The notes: generated by a model not told the origin, from the letters alone. 64,000 nt of DNA from Armillaria gallica (GCA_037576215.1 JBANDB010000020.1:930001-994000); one strand, 5' to 3'. Shown: positions 22,443 through 34,231, numbered from the stretch's first letter. A program made the numbers and translations.

Positions 22443-23365
22443 TCACAGGGGTAGTCAACCTCCCATCAAACATTGCTTGATAGGCTCAGTTCTCTTTCGC
22501 CTTCATGTTTGGTAGATCATTTTCTTCTACTGTTGTTGTATGCACTTAATAAATATTGTGAATCCATGAAGGGCTACCTTTGCTATTTGTGTGAGATTTC
22601 TGACCTTGGTGTATCTTATTCTCTATGCCAGTGCTTAATCTTGTCTTCATTTCATGCAACTCATCTTTGGAATAGGTGACTTTTAACTCACACTTTTAAT
22701 GGTAACTATTAAGTCTGTCTCTCTCCTGTTCCGCTTTGCTATGGAAATATGGAAACCAATTCATTTCAGGCACTTCATTTGTTGCAATTACTGTCTAACA
22801 GTGGTTACAAAAATATGTTATGAATTTCACCTCTCTTTTTTCATCCTTGACACCCCATAAGCTACTGTTTATCCTAGGAACCATGAAGCTTCATAGACCA
22901 TGTTTACACTCCTTGTACATACTCTTTTCTGATAGACAAAGAACTAATTATGATACGCACCTCCCAGGATAAATTCAAGCGATATTTACATTGAAGGCTT
23001 CACAAAAATCTGCATGGAAATCAAAACGAAGACTTAACAAATGCAGAAGGGCTTTTCCCCATGAATTTTCATCGCACACACGTTCCAGTTTTGGATGCAA
23101 GCGGTAAGACACTTTGTGACTCATTGCTTCACAGTAATAGATGTGCTTTCTAGGCAACATACAATGTTATGTACCAAAACCGGTGAAATGACTAGAAAAT
23201 CCTTTGCGAAATCCAAAGGCAAGTGAAGCATCCAAGCAAGAAGTCAAAGCTTCATCAGCCCTCTCGGACGCGAAGGCTATTTCAGCTCAGCCAGTACGAG
23301 ATGGTTCTCCAAAAACAAAGAGTGAAGAAGAACGAACATATCTTCAGTTCCATGCTAGCAATGCA
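22443..23365. other. Unassigned single-copy, CpG-poor DNA
   Basis: No repeat match noticed. The plus-strand frame 23,204-23,449 (starts MRNPKASEASKQEVKASSA) is low in complexity and runs into a transposon end. No recognisable product. Confidence 0.4.
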
Positions 23366-23466
23366 TCCGCGTTGAGTTCAACTAGAGTTTCACTAATAAT
23401 GCATGGCTGTGTGGCCACGCACCATGCCAGCGTGGTACCACGCAGGTGACCATGCGGAATTTCTAG
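23366..23466 (-). mobile_element. Left-end fragment of GGGCA element, junction with F-box relic
   Basis: Sequence equivalent to the last about 95 bases of copy 2, ending AATTTCTAGTGCCC. Immediately after it the F-box pseudogene begins mid-exon (cctccttaccttcgattctg), so this is a sharp junction that removed the 5' part of the F-box exon. The CCC may belong to either partner because the host exon has CCC at that point in other copies. Confidence 0.55.
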
Positions 23467-24370
23467 TGCCCACCTCCTTACCTTCGATTCTGGGCACCTA
23501 GAAGTTATCAGGTCCCTCTCTGTAGTCGTGGTTGGGTACTTGGACGCCTCCCTCCTATCATTTTCCTTGGCCTTGGCGTCCATGATCAGTATAAACCATG
23601 TCCATGTGAGTGGCGGATCAAACCCCTTCATTCACTTCATTGTTGAGAACACGATAGCGACTCTCATAACTCTGGAATTATCTTACTGTGATGCGTAGCC
23701 ACAGGACTTTTCTGAGATGATACCTATTATTATCCGGGACCTATGTATCTCCAGATGTCATTCTAGCATGCGCTTTCTTTTGGGACCTCTCACTGTCGAA
23801 GACTTGGACTCGTCTACGGTCTAGATTCGTTTCTCTGTATCTGTCGGCATATCAGCTAACACGGATGCTCACAGATCTTGACGGGGATTGTATGCCTATC
23901 AGCATAACATTATGGCGACTAACAGACGTCTGTCTTGACAAATTGAAAAAATTATATCTCATCGATACATGCCGAGACGTGGGATGCCTTCACTTCTTGC
24001 ATTTGGTGCGTGCTTTGGAGGTAAGTGCTCGAACTTGGGTTGCTACAGTTTCATCTATAGTTAATTTTGGACATCCTAGCGTCCATTCTCATCTTTCGAG
24101 GAGCTCGTTCTCGATATCCCTCTCTCGGATAATATGCACAAGTTGATGCAACTCATACATGCCTTTCCCGCGCTTAAGAATTCTTGTGTCGGTTCTAGAG
24201 CGAATGGAACTTCGATTGGTATGTTTTTCTCGTTTCTTCCGTAAGAATTGGTCCGAATAATTTGCAGTTTTCACGGGCCTCACTAACAGATTATCGTAAA
24301 CTATACGCCGAATACAGATTGGGAGGATGAGTCTTCCCACGTGGTTGCTGCAGGTTTCTAGCTCCAGATC
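23467..24370 (+). pseudogene. F-box/LRR-like pseudogene, copy 3 (5' truncated, splice sites lost)
   Basis: Starts inside exon 1 and continues with HVHVSGGSNPFIHFIVENT and ITLELSYCDA, then a stop where the copy at 43 kb has glutamate. The exon 1 donor is AT at 23,825-23,826 where the better copy has GT; the acceptor CAG (23,872-23,874) is intact. Intron 2 is well formed (24,021-24,079, GTAAGT...TAG, 59 bp) and in this copy is in frame with exon 3, reading FEELVLDIPLSDNMHKLM. The intron 3 acceptor has changed from ATAG to ACGG (24,273-24,276). F-box proteins are SCF substrate adaptors; this copy cannot be spliced or translated normally. Confidence 0.7.
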
Positions 24371-26149
24371 GCCACACACATTTCAACTTTTAACTGGAAA
24401 GTAAGACAGGATAGTAACAACGTCAGCCGCTTTATTTATCGATGACGTTGGAATAGAAAGGACGGGGCATCGGAACGAGCCTTATATTGCCAAAGGTGCT
24501 CTCCTTCTACCGTCATTGGTACGAACCTCATCATTCCTTCCTCATGATTTCTTCCACCCATATTCCATCACCTCTTTCAAGCCAGCCTCCGTCTTCATCC
24601 GCCCTGTGGCGCCATATGATTTCTTCCCGTGAATCATGAATTCGGCGCTTTGCTTTATACGTGACAGATTTATTCTAAGTACTGGATTTGATACTGACGG
24701 CAACCGACTTTTGAACTGTCGAAGGTAGCCCGTCGCACTTGTTTGCGCGATCTGTATGTCTCTGTTTTGTAAGATATGCACCGTGAACATCGACAAGGCA
24801 TCCATTGCGACTTCAAGGAATCCATGAATGAACGAAAGGTTTCCGTCATATTAGGATTCTCCTTACTGTCGGTACGGTGCTCATTTTCGGTCTCTGGCCA
24901 AATCACTTTTTCTAGTATTCCTTTTGAGGCTCCGCGTTTTTGAGAAGGGTATGCTCATTTTGGATTGCAATACTAGCACTTGATCAGGAGATTGCCACGA
25001 CTCTTAAAGTATTGTTTATGACGATGGATGACTGGATAAAATTCAAGGTGACATCATTGGCATTTGCGGTGTATGGTGGGTCCTTCAGTCCTATTTTGTG
25101 TATTGCGGCACCTGATGGCCTTAGCGCTAGCTCACGACTGCGCCAACTGGTCCGACCCACGACTCCCCATCCATTCCTCGCATCATGCCTTCGTGTCCCA
25201 TATTACTATCATCCTCTTACTGCCGTATATTCTCGCGTCTGTGTCATCCATTTACCCTTGCGTTTTCCGCGGTACAGTGACGACGGTATTCACTGACTGT
25301 GGGTTTCACTCGAACTTTAACTGAGCGACAAATAAGCATGCGTGAAGAAGCATATAGACGGCCATCTCAAGATCCGGTATACGACAATAGCGAGTATCGC
25401 ATGTATTTACTTTGAAATCAGTAGGATTTTTGGTGGAAAGGCTAACATTATTGGCCGTCTTCTGTATGACTACATTCGAGGGTTCGATTCCCGCCTCCCG
25501 AATAGTGTTTAATGCGGGTGACTTTTCGTTCAGTTCATTTCTCGACACCATTCATTGCTACGTGGTTCTTTCGGAATTCTGTATGATCATGTAAGGCCAA
25601 TATCCTCGTCTTCGTTGTGCTGTCCGAAATATACATGTCCTGTTTTTTCGAAGTACGATCCCAGGGTCCTTTCTACGGATATTTCCGTGTGCCCAGTTTA
25701 TGAAGCGGGCGACATCGGTTCTCTTTCTGCAGCGCGGAGTTCTATTCCCCCTGTCTGCAAATACACGAATGATCAAAATTTTTTCTTCTACGCATCACAC
25801 ATGAACAATAGCTGATGGCTATATTGAGGTCTCCAAACCTCCTTTTTCCCTAGGAGTGAAGATGCGTTTGGACGGGGTAATCAGGTGGGTGACACGCATA
25901 TATCTCAATACTGTCTAGGTGGCCGTTGAGACCATGGCACATCTAAAGTATCAGGACATACTCAGAGGAGCTCGATGAAAAGGGAGTACAGTGAACTATT
26001 AACCTTGCGCATTAATGTCGGCCTATCTCGTTCCAAAAAATCTATCGCATGCGCCAGGCCCAACCATTGACATTTTCCGTTTTGCAGGGCACTAAAAAAA
26101 GCATACGTCTATTTTTGTTACATAGGATGTACGAAAGCTAATTGAAAAA
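24371..26149. repeat. Family G spacer repeat, copy 1
   Basis: Direct homologue of 43,680-45,380 (offset about 19.3 kb). It lies between F-box and M relics in both places. Bases 24,600-24,720 resemble the mid-part of families M and C ('tttgatactgacggcaacc'), so part of G probably descends from the same gene. Antisense frames of 87 codons (24,805-24,542) and 108 codons (44,121-43,795) correspond to each other but run against the inferred coding direction. Confidence 0.6.
25430..25502 (+). other. tRNA-like module in family G
   Basis: GTGGAAAGGCTAAC (25,432-25,445) resembles an A box and is followed by a good T-arm hairpin GGG-TTCGATT-CCC (25,480-25,492). The homologue at 44,671-44,743 has lost the B box (GGTTAAATTCCCC). 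No full cloverleaf could be drawn. Confidence 0.4.
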
Positions 26150-28010
26150 GTCAATTCCAGGCTGGCAGAGACGGAAAAGGACGGAGCCGGATATTGCCGA
26201 AGACGCTCGGCTTCGACCATCATTGCCAGCTACACCCGCCGTCCCTCCCTCTCGCACCTATGCCTCGCTTCTTTAAATCTGTATCCCTGATTCCTTCGCC
26301 GAAGGGTACCGCATGATCCTCCCACGAGCGAATGAAGGTCTTGGATTGGGTGCATCCTAAAGTCTTTCGGTGACATGTACGTGGCGAGGTTTTTTGATGA
26401 CCGGTCTTGATGCTAACAGTAGCCAACTGTCAGACCGTTTTATCCAATCTGTGTTGCGCGTTCCGTGCGTCCTCGTTCTCAATGATATGGGAAATATAGA
26501 GGACGACCAGTAACAGCAACAACCCGACACCACGATTGAAGTCACTGAGAATGAATCAAAGCAGACTTGAGGTGGGCGCCACGGAGAACCAGTGGTAGGT
26601 GTTTTGATGTAGGTATTCTGTCCGCTTTTCCAGCGTCCGGTCAACTCTAATTATCTATCCTTTCGGAAGTCTCTCAGGCTCTAGTAGTAGATCTAAGGAC
26701 GCGCGCATTTTCAACATCGTAATCCAACTCCACCTCCCTGTCGAGGAAAGCACCAGTCTCAGCCGTCTATCACAACTACGCTTCAGTAACGATTCAGGCG
26801 ATCGTACAATGGGAGGATAGTCTGGCTGGTGATGCTCATTGGTCTGCGAGTGTGTTCAATCTGGTTTCTCGTGCTGCAGTGAGTCGCCAGCGTTGCTTTC
26901 TGATCCTCTCTCAGAGGCTGACATCTCCGATTTAGGATAGTGTCAACTATCGTTTCCTCATTCCTATTTTCTATGGTGACACCTTTCGAGAGCAGGAACC
27001 ATACGCTGTCGTTCCGACACAGGAGTCCGTGGCCCATATATGTTCGCCCATCTTGTTCACCGTGGTACTTTCCCTCACTGTATGCGTTCAGCTTCCTCCA
27101 CCTCTACCATAAACATTCGCCTCATCCCGCATCCATTGTCGTTTTTCTCCCTTATTGGACGTGCTATGGGTTCCGCCATCCAAGCCAGTCATCTCTCTCA
27201 TAGTCGTCACCAACTGTCCTCACTTCCATGTGATATCCCGAGGACATATCCACGTCAACCCGCAGCCGCAGCCCTGTGTCGCATCTATCAGCAGATTGTA
27301 TGGTCGTTTCACCGTACCGTAACTCCCACTTACCCTGTGGGTGTTTCGGGCATGCCGTAAGCCAGATGCCATGGCAGGGCCGGGTAAATACAACGAAGGA
27401 AGGGAATAGCATCTGAGGATGATGCAAAGCTTCCCGCAGACGATATTGATGCATCTTGCTAAAATGAACAGATGATGTCTCGTCAATACATGCCCAAATG
27501 CGGGATGCCGTAACTTCTTGCTTTCGTCGCACGCATCAGAAGTACCAGTAAACCCTTGCTGCTGCTGTGTCATAAATAGCTCATTTTAGATGCCTCAGCG
27601 TCCATTCCATCCGTCGAAGAGCTCGTTCTGGACTTGTCTCTGTCGCAGGATATGCATCAAAAGATGTTGCAGTTGATACCCTTCTCGTACTGTCCCTAAA
27701 GCGAATGAGATCTCTCTCAGTATTCTTTCTCGTTTCTGTCATAGAATTGGTCTGATTAATGGGCGATTTTCGTAGGCGTCGCTAGTCGCAGCTAAGACTC
27801 GCCAACATATTTTCATAATGTATGCGTGGAACACAAATTTGTTGAGGATGGGTCTCCCCACATCGCTGAGGCTTTGAATCCCTTACTTTTCACTCTCGCA
27901 TCTTTATCGTGATTCGCCAACTTGGCAACACTCATCGCTGATACTTTTTTAATTCTCACTGTATACTGTCAAAAAAATATATCACTATCTCTTTATTGGT
28001 GCAAAGTTCG
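26150..28010 (+). pseudogene. Family M F-box/LRR-like pseudogene, copy 2
   Basis: Direct homologue of 45,380-47,210. The 3' half carries exons clearly related to the F-box copies: CLVNTCPNAGCRNFL at about 27,480-27,520, a 51-bp intron 27,548-27,598 (GTAAAC...CAG), then SIPSVEELVLDLSLSQDMHQ from about 27,600, and after another intron VEHKFVEDGSPHIAEALNP near 27,815. Internal stops, such as TGA before the CLVNT phrase and TAA after MLQLIPFSYCP, show it is inactive. The N-terminal half contains no recognisable F-box; the part near 26,410 reads DANSSQLSDRFIQSVLRV. The former product was probably an F-box/leucine-rich protein of a second subfamily. Confidence 0.6.
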
Positions 28011-28590
28011 TGTATGTCCAACTCGACGAAGTGGAGAGAATATTGAAGAGACAGAAAGGGTTTTATCTGAAAGAGAGCTGTTCACTGGCACTGGCCTATA
28101 TCCACGATCCCGTCGTCTATCTCTTGCATCCTCACCTATTTCATTATCCTCGCCTCGTCAAAAAGCATTGTGGGTATTGGTACCGACATTTCTGGTAAAC
28201 ACTCTTACAGCTGTGCGCCGCTCATAAGAGGTTGGGCACCAAAAACATAGAACAGGTTCTCACGGCGGGGTTACGGTCCCCCACTATCGCGCTTGATGAG
28301 AACTAATTGCGTACCCTGAAATATGTTAATGCCAGTTGCACCATTCCATTCCAAAGTCTTCGAAACAAAGTATTACTAAGATCCGATAAACGACTCGTGG
28401 ACTGTACACAGTACAACACCGGTTAACAGTTTCCCATTCGAGTAGAAGACATGACATATGAACCAGCCTAGAGAAGTGACTAATATCGACGAGCTGTGAA
28501 TGATGCATGTGCGTACTGGAAAGACGTTCATAGTGGAAACAGCTCAAGGGGGTAAGTGCTAACTAAACCGACGTGACACGATAGTTTATC
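28011..28590 (+). repeat. Family A repeat, copy 2, outer part
   Basis: Matches 47,230-47,815 and 58,740-59,030 directly and 1-860 inverted. It follows the M relic directly in both the 28-kb and 47-kb copies. The 101-codon frame 27,922-28,227 and its 47-kb counterpart share SLYWCKVRVCPTRRSGENIE, so one reading frame is partly conserved, but no domain is recognisable. Confidence 0.65.
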
Positions 28591-29013
28591 GCCGGCTGCC
28601 TGAATGCAAGGAATGTCGCAACCGGATATCTATCACACTGTTGTTTGTCTACGGAGATACACATGCCTTACACGAAAGCAAAAGCAAACGGTATTGTAGT
28701 CACAGTTTTGCTGTGAGAAGTCTTGGTGATGAGAGTATCGTAAAATTTCAATACCCCTGGTTGATGACTTGAGGGTGGCCATGCAACTGAGCTCGAACTG
28801 GACGGGGACTGCGTCGGATGAAATTACCCTCAAGCCATCAACCGGGGGTATTGAAAAGTTACGATACTCTCATCACTAAGACTTCTCACAGCAAAACTGT
28901 GACTACAATGCCGTTTCCTTTTGCTTTCGTGTAAGGCATGTGTATATCTCTGTAGACAAACAACGGTGTGATAGACATCCGGTTGCGACATTCCTTGCAT
29001 TCAGGCAGCAGGC
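28591..29013. repeat. Foldback: 186-bp inverted arms around a 49-bp loop
   Basis: 28,591-28,776 is a close reverse complement of 28,826-29,013, with only scattered mismatches by eye. The loop is 28,777-28,825 ('ggccatgcaactgagctcga' and following). Other family A copies carry only one arm: 36-225 and 59,105-59,290. If transcribed it would form a long hairpin. Confidence 0.8.
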
Positions 29014-29509
29014 GACAGTGATCGACGATTTTCTGATGAACGTATCTTTCAATTAGCCGCCCATGGTTTTTGTCATAATCTATTCAGCGACAAAGATGGA
29101 GTGTTGTAACTTATTGAGCTATCGTGCACCTCGGAAATTGGGAATGGAAGTATTAGCAAAAAATGTATAAGAACTGACACTCTGATTCAAGCTAAACCGT
29201 AGCAACACCACTCCCAGCATGCACCTTCCTTACAAAGACTTCCAAAATTGCAGGTGTGTATTCTTCTGGTTTCTTGTTTCCACATCCATCCTCACGGTAA
29301 CATTTACAGGGGACTATTGAGGTTTGTAACATGCTCGTTTATGCCTCTCTGCTGTGACTACATTTCTGCTAGAAGTTCAGCAGACTGCGACTCAGGGTAT
29401 GTGGACTCTACACTGCCGAAAGACGAGCTGACATCATACGCGGGCCACAGATGCGCCTCTCACGCAAAGCAGACCAACACTTCCTTAGGTTCTAGCACTC
29501 CTGGAGGGG
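29014..29509 (+). repeat. Family B repeat, copy 2
   Basis: Continues directly from family A. Matches 47,920-48,350, 59,340-59,666 and 17,150-17,590. The 104-codon frame 29,248-29,562 is not conserved end to end in other copies. The order A then B recurs at 17, 29, 48 and 59 kb, so A and B may be parts of one larger element. Confidence 0.65.
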
Positions 29510-29840
29510 GCAGGCCTGTTGATCCGCCTAAGGGAAATGGCCAGAGCGGAAGACAAGCTTAGTAGTGTAGGCTCTGCTAACAATGGAGGTAGCAGTTAAA
29601 CCATGATCCACACGCTCTCCAAATGATACCACTACAAATGCTTTTCGTCAACATGCCCATTAACACAACCGACTGGTGACAAAGAATTGACTGAACCCAG
29701 ATCTCTATTAAATGACTACTAGCCTCAGTACCTGGTGCGCAACTAAATACTTCGAGGACCGAGATATGAGCTCAGTACTAAGGAATTTCCGAGATTTCAG
29801 GGAAAAAATGAAGCCTCTAGGTGATTTTATAGATCCGAAA
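29510..29840 (+). repeat. Near-identical direct repeat, left copy
   Basis: Matches 31,350-31,680. Over the 182 bases starting at 29,655 I count ten differences from the copy starting at 31,494, all transitions. The region begins with the end of family B and continues to 'ctaggtgattttata'. Both copies keep a short open frame from an ATG (29,712 and 31,555) reading TSLSTWC or TGLSTWC, then KYFEDRDMSSVLRNFRDFRE; the frames then diverge. This could be a small conserved peptide or simply recent duplication. Confidence 0.8.
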
Positions 29841-30259
29841 TTCAGGATCTTTGCATGCTGGAACGCCCTAGGATATACACATGGCTGCGGTTTGACGGAG
29901 GTACAGTGAGGAGATAAGGCCTGGCGAAATGACCGATGCTAGACGCGACAAGGTTCTTTGGCAGCGGGTTGATGCGAATAGGTACCCCCATGTATGGAAG
30001 ATCTACGGGCCTTCCCTGCGCCCTTTGATTCCCTGCAGTGTAGCCGTGTTTCACTGGGTAAAATATCTGATATAAATTAAACACAACGTGATTGATTTAC
30101 TCTGTCGTGTATTGGATTGATGGTAAGTCCAGACCAAAGATGTCTAAAATATTCTCGGTACATACCTATTTCGGATATGGGGGATTGAACCAGGTAGAAC
30201 CGGTAAAGCCATATGCCAATTACACCGCATCCGAAAGTGATTACACAGGACAAAGGAAG
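29841..30259 (-). repeat. Spacer with tRNA-like remnant (minus strand)
   Basis: Bases 30,175-30,260 read on the minus strand are a tRNA-like module also present at 35,690-35,772: GCGGTGTAATTGGCATATGG, then TGGTTCAATCCCC. TTTCGGAT and ATCCGAAA at its edges can pair over eight bases. The rest, 29,841-30,170, has no recognised content. Confidence 0.4.
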
Positions 30260-31349
30260 TACTCGTGGCATTGTCAGTATATCTCTATCGTAGATTGAGG
30301 CTTTTGTCGGGCATTGGTTCTATGCGAGAACAGCGTCATCCTTCACAGGCACATCTAGAACTAATTAATATGGTTGGCTTGAAGAAAGAAACCGGAAAAT
30401 TCGCGTCATCTACCTTAAAAGCGTCTTTCTATTCTTGGCGATTCCTCATTATAAGCACGCTGAGCCGCTCTGGATTAAATGTGGGATGTTAGAGATGTCC
30501 ACATCGATATCATCTGCGGGCATTCTCTCGTCATACTCCGACGCCATACCCATCCCGCGTTGCAATTGACCCCGTTAATTGCCACGCCATCCAGCCTACA
30601 GCGGGCCAGAAATACCCACAGATTAAGACGGAGATATCAATATGGTACAGCAAACACAGCCCGAGAGACTTCTGTAAGGAGCGATATCTGGGGTTGACCG
30701 AGACTAAAAACGAACGGCATACCTACAAGGAGAAATCATCCTAGAACTGGTACTCCATTGCGCTCCCTCAGGAGACCTTTACTTCATTCTTGGTGAAGCT
30801 ATATGCTTCAATCGTGGTGTCGAGTCATTGCCGCCATTGGTCATCCTCCGAGAACAAAGAAACACGGAGCGCGCAGCGCAGATTGGATAGAACGGTCTGG
30901 CTGTTAGCTGCTGTTGGCATCAAGACCGGTATTCAAAATTGGCACCACGCACCTTGCTCAGCCAGAAACGAATCCCCAATCCAAGATCTTCATTCACAGT
31001 GAAAATCATGTGGCACTATTCGGCAGAGGAGTCAGGGATTGAAGGTTTAAGAAGCGATGACAGAGGTACAAGATAGAAGGACGGCGGGTCCAACAGGCGA
31101 TGATGGTAGAAGGAAAGCATCTTCGGCGATAGCCGGCTCCGTCCTTTTCCGTCTCTGCCGACCAAAAGTCCTTCCTCCCTAGAAATTCATTTGAAAGTCT
31201 GCTCTCGAACTTCTTGAGTCTTCCAGCTTCCTATGCAGCAAAAATTGTAATACGCTGTTCTCCCGCAAATGGCCCTGCGAAACGGAAAACAGTAATGGAA
31301 AACACGATCGTGTCAACCAAGAATATGCAGACAGGTAAGTAATGGATAC
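30260..31349 (-). pseudogene. Family M relic, minus strand, copy 3
   Basis: Reverse complement of 34,232-35,680 and, over 31,110-31,349, of 33,463-33,699; the last section is almost identical. It contains the M landmarks 'gcatcaagaccggtatt' (30,918) and 'cttcggcgatagccggctcc' (31,121). Frames are short and broken. It sits between the two copies of the 29.5/31.35-kb direct repeat. Confidence 0.55.
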
Positions 31350-31690
31350 TGTCTCAGCCTGTTGGTCCGCCTAAGGGAAATGGCCAGAGCGGAGGACAAA
31401 CTTAGTAGTACCGATTCCGCTAAAAATGGAGGTAGCAGTAAACCATAGACCCACACGCTCTCCAAACAATACCATTACAAATGCTTTTCGTCAACATGCC
31501 CATTAACACAACCGACCGATGACAAAGAATTGACTGAACCTAGATCTCTACTAAATGACTACTGGTCTCAGTACCTGGTGCGTAACTAAATACTTTGAGG
31601 ACCGAGATATGAGCTCAGTGTTAAGGAATTTCCGAGATTTCAGGGAAAAAATGAAGCCTCTAGGTGATTTTATACTTAACTTCGGTCTGA
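31350..31690 (+). repeat. Near-identical direct repeat, right copy
   Basis: Second copy of 29,510-29,840. Its 3' boundary is sharp: after 'gattttata' it continues 'cttaacttcgg' whereas the left copy continues 'gatccgaaatt'. The left boundary is also abrupt, following the end of the inverted M arm at about 31,354. Confidence 0.8.
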
Positions 31691-32050
31691 CTCATCATTC
31701 GACATCTCTAATAGCCTCCGTGACCATCCAAATATGGAGAGTCAACCCGCCACCATACATCTCCAAAACACAAAGAAATATGAAGTAACTGTGAAGGCTA
31801 AAGGTCTGAAGGACGTCATCAATCCTATTGGGAGACGTGAGAAACTCACAGTCGTTTCTTCCTCCGACTCAGTGTTTCTTGTTCGAGATTAACTATCTTC
31901 GGCGGTTGTTAATACGTCTGATTCGAAGTTTTAAACATCTTGCGGGCGTTGAAGGCAAATATGAAGACGGCCCATGATTGATGATTTTTTTAACTAGGAA
32001 GTGATATCAAGTGCTTATCCGATATCGTTATCTAGGCGACGAGGCGACTT
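31691..32050 (+). repeat. Family D segment, copy 1
   Basis: Bases 31,780-32,025 match 49,075-49,330 and more distantly 61,850-62,000. Shared words include 'cctattgggagacgt' and 'gtgatatc'. No open frame of note. Confidence 0.6.
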
Positions 32051-33462
32051 AAATGCCTTCTCAAAATAGCTTGTGATTTTGCTTGGAAGGGTCACGTATG
32101 CGAACAGAGTTAGAAACCGGCTGTGATGGAGACCATGGGAACGGCGTTGCAGGGACGGAGTGAGGAAAGGAAAGGACTGTGTGTGAACCCGTTGTTGTAG
32201 ATTTCTGCGAGCGCCTTTCTTCTATCGAAAGACTTATACCAACGTTGGATGTGTATCGTGTTGTTTTCTAGGAAGACTGGTAAGATAGTGCAATGCTTCC
32301 TGACCCAAATTGAGCTATGAACAATGAGAAATTACGGCGAAAACTGCAAATCTTGCCTTTGAGCTCACTCATGAGATCACGGAGGACCGGACCGCGCCAC
32401 AGCTCCCAATGTCATGACTCGTGAAGTCAGAAACGCGATACAGAAGCGAGTGCGAAGATTCCAAGGCTTCCTGGCCAGCTGCAGCACTCGTTACCTGACA
32501 GCCTCGTAACTACTGTAAACCTCGCTGACTGGGAGTTCCCAGACAAGTATTCCGATCTTCTTCGCACGAGGTCAGTAACGATACCTACGGAATCGGAGAC
32601 GGGAAGTTATAAAAAACTTGGACGGAGTGACTACATCCGGTGTATTCGATACGTGGAACCGCAATTCTGGGTCAGATACACCAGAAAGGCCAGCGGACAA
32701 TTTTGGAACATCAAAGACTTCCATCATGCGATCTCGAGTGCGGGTCAAACAGTGATGGTATGAAAATTAAGGGCGTCCGGGGACAGTGGGTATACTTGAC
32801 GTTGAAGTTCAATGTCATCCATGTGCACAGGAAGAGAAGGACAATTATTATCATGCACTTATCTCGTAGCTCTGGCGCCTCCGGAAGCCGACAAAACACG
32901 GGGTTTCAATTTCGGATGAAGAGGCGCTGGGTTTGTGTCATCTGTCCTCTTCTTCACCAAGAAAAGATTCGAGGGTGACTTAGTGTGGTAGTCGCTGCAG
33001 ATTTCTTCTTCGACTTTTTCTTCTTCTTCTTCGAGTAGGTAGAGTCTGCAGGCAGTAATTGAGCTGTAGGTAGAGTAACATCGTCAGCAGTAGTATAAAG
33101 TGTAGAGTGGAGAGTGTAGAGACAGCGGATTTGAGAGTGAAAAAGAAAAGGACAGTGGTGAGAGCTGGCATGAAAAGCTGAGTCCAAAAGGGTGTCGTCG
33201 AATCACACTCTCATCACCATATGGAACCGTCTCGCTAGGTCCAGGAGAGAGAATCGATGAGATAGTGCTATGCTATGCTACGAACAATGAGAATGTACGG
33301 TGAAACATCTGAAACCTGCCATTGAGCACACGTGGTCGCGGAGGGACCAACGCTCCCAATGACAAAATGAAAGGTTTTTCTGCCCCTCCAAAAAAGACAA
33401 GCACTTTTGAAGATGTTGGTACTGCGAGTCTAGATCTATATAGTAATGCGATGTTCTAGAAG
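32051..33462. repeat. Unassigned region with an internal ~130-bp duplication and (TTC)n run
   Basis: Bases 32,285-32,420 and 33,245-33,365 are related (both contain 'gaacaatgagaa' and 'gctcccaatg'). A TTC-rich run lies at 33,004-33,034. Two overlapping frames at 32,640-32,978 (plus, 112 aa) and 32,899-32,711 (minus) have no recognisable product. The two related pieces might be the ends of an old element. Confidence 0.35.
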
Positions 33463-33699
33463 AGACAGTATCCTGTACTTACCTGTCTGCATATTCTTGG
33501 TTGACACAATCGTGTTTTCCATTACTGTTTTCCGTTTCGCAGGGCCATTTGCGGGAGAATAGCATATCACAATTTTTCTGCATAGGAAGCTGGAAGACTC
33601 AAGAAGTTCGAGAGCAGACTTTCAAATGAATTTCTAGGGAGGAAGGACTTTTGGTCGGCAGAGACGGAAAAGGACGGAGCCGGCTATCGCCGAAGATGC
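33463..33699 (+). pseudogene. Family M relic, plus strand, copy 4, 5' part
   Basis: Almost exact reverse complement of 31,110-31,354. It ends precisely at the hAT-like insertion (33,700) and resumes at 34,232 after an 8-bp duplication. A splice-acceptor-like TTTCGCAG lies at 33,534-33,541. Confidence 0.55.
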
Positions 33700-34223
33700 C
33701 AAGGGGTTGGCGGACCGTTGTTCCGGCACATCGGGTCGGTCGGTCGGTCGACTCTGCGACGCCTAAAATTTTTGTTGGACCCCACCTACTCCTACTGAGA
33801 AATATAACTGTCCAAGCGTTATAGCGTGTTTTATAGTATATATTATAGCTGTTTACTATCTTTCTAACATGGATTCACCGGAGATTTCGGTGAACAAGGA
33901 CAGAACTTCAAAAAAGAAACCTTTGCTGGTGTTGCCACTTGCCCTGGCATAGATAAAAAATGTTCCACGGTGCTCCAGTGAGTAGTCTAAACCAAGAAAG
34001 CTAATATCATACATTAAAGTATTGTCAGGCCATGCCAAACCCGCAACTTGCAAGTTCAAGGGCGGGTCTTGCAAGAAGAAAAAGGGTACGATGTTGTCAT
34101 ATAGATCATGTGATATATCTATCTTTGGAATATTATTCTCACGGGGGTCGGTTGGTCAAGCCAGTGAGGGCTAAAATATTTTTTGGACCCAATGTCATGT
34201 ATTTAAAATGCGCAAACCCCTTG
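33700..34223 (+). mobile_element. hAT-like MITE, 524 bp, with perfect 8-bp target duplication
   Basis: Termini CAAGGGGTTGGCG (33,700-33,712) and CGCAAACCCCTTG (34,211-34,223) form a terminal inverted repeat with one mismatch. GAAGATGC occurs at 33,692-33,699 and again at 34,224-34,231, directly flanking. Removing the element restores a continuous family M sequence. CAAGGGG-type ends with 8-bp duplication are typical of the hAT superfamily. Subterminal GGTCGG repeats (33,732-33,753; 34,145-34,153) match the second copy at 62,950-63,449. No transposase frame, so it moved using an enzyme supplied elsewhere. Confidence 0.85.
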
Positions 34224-34231
34224 GAAGATGC

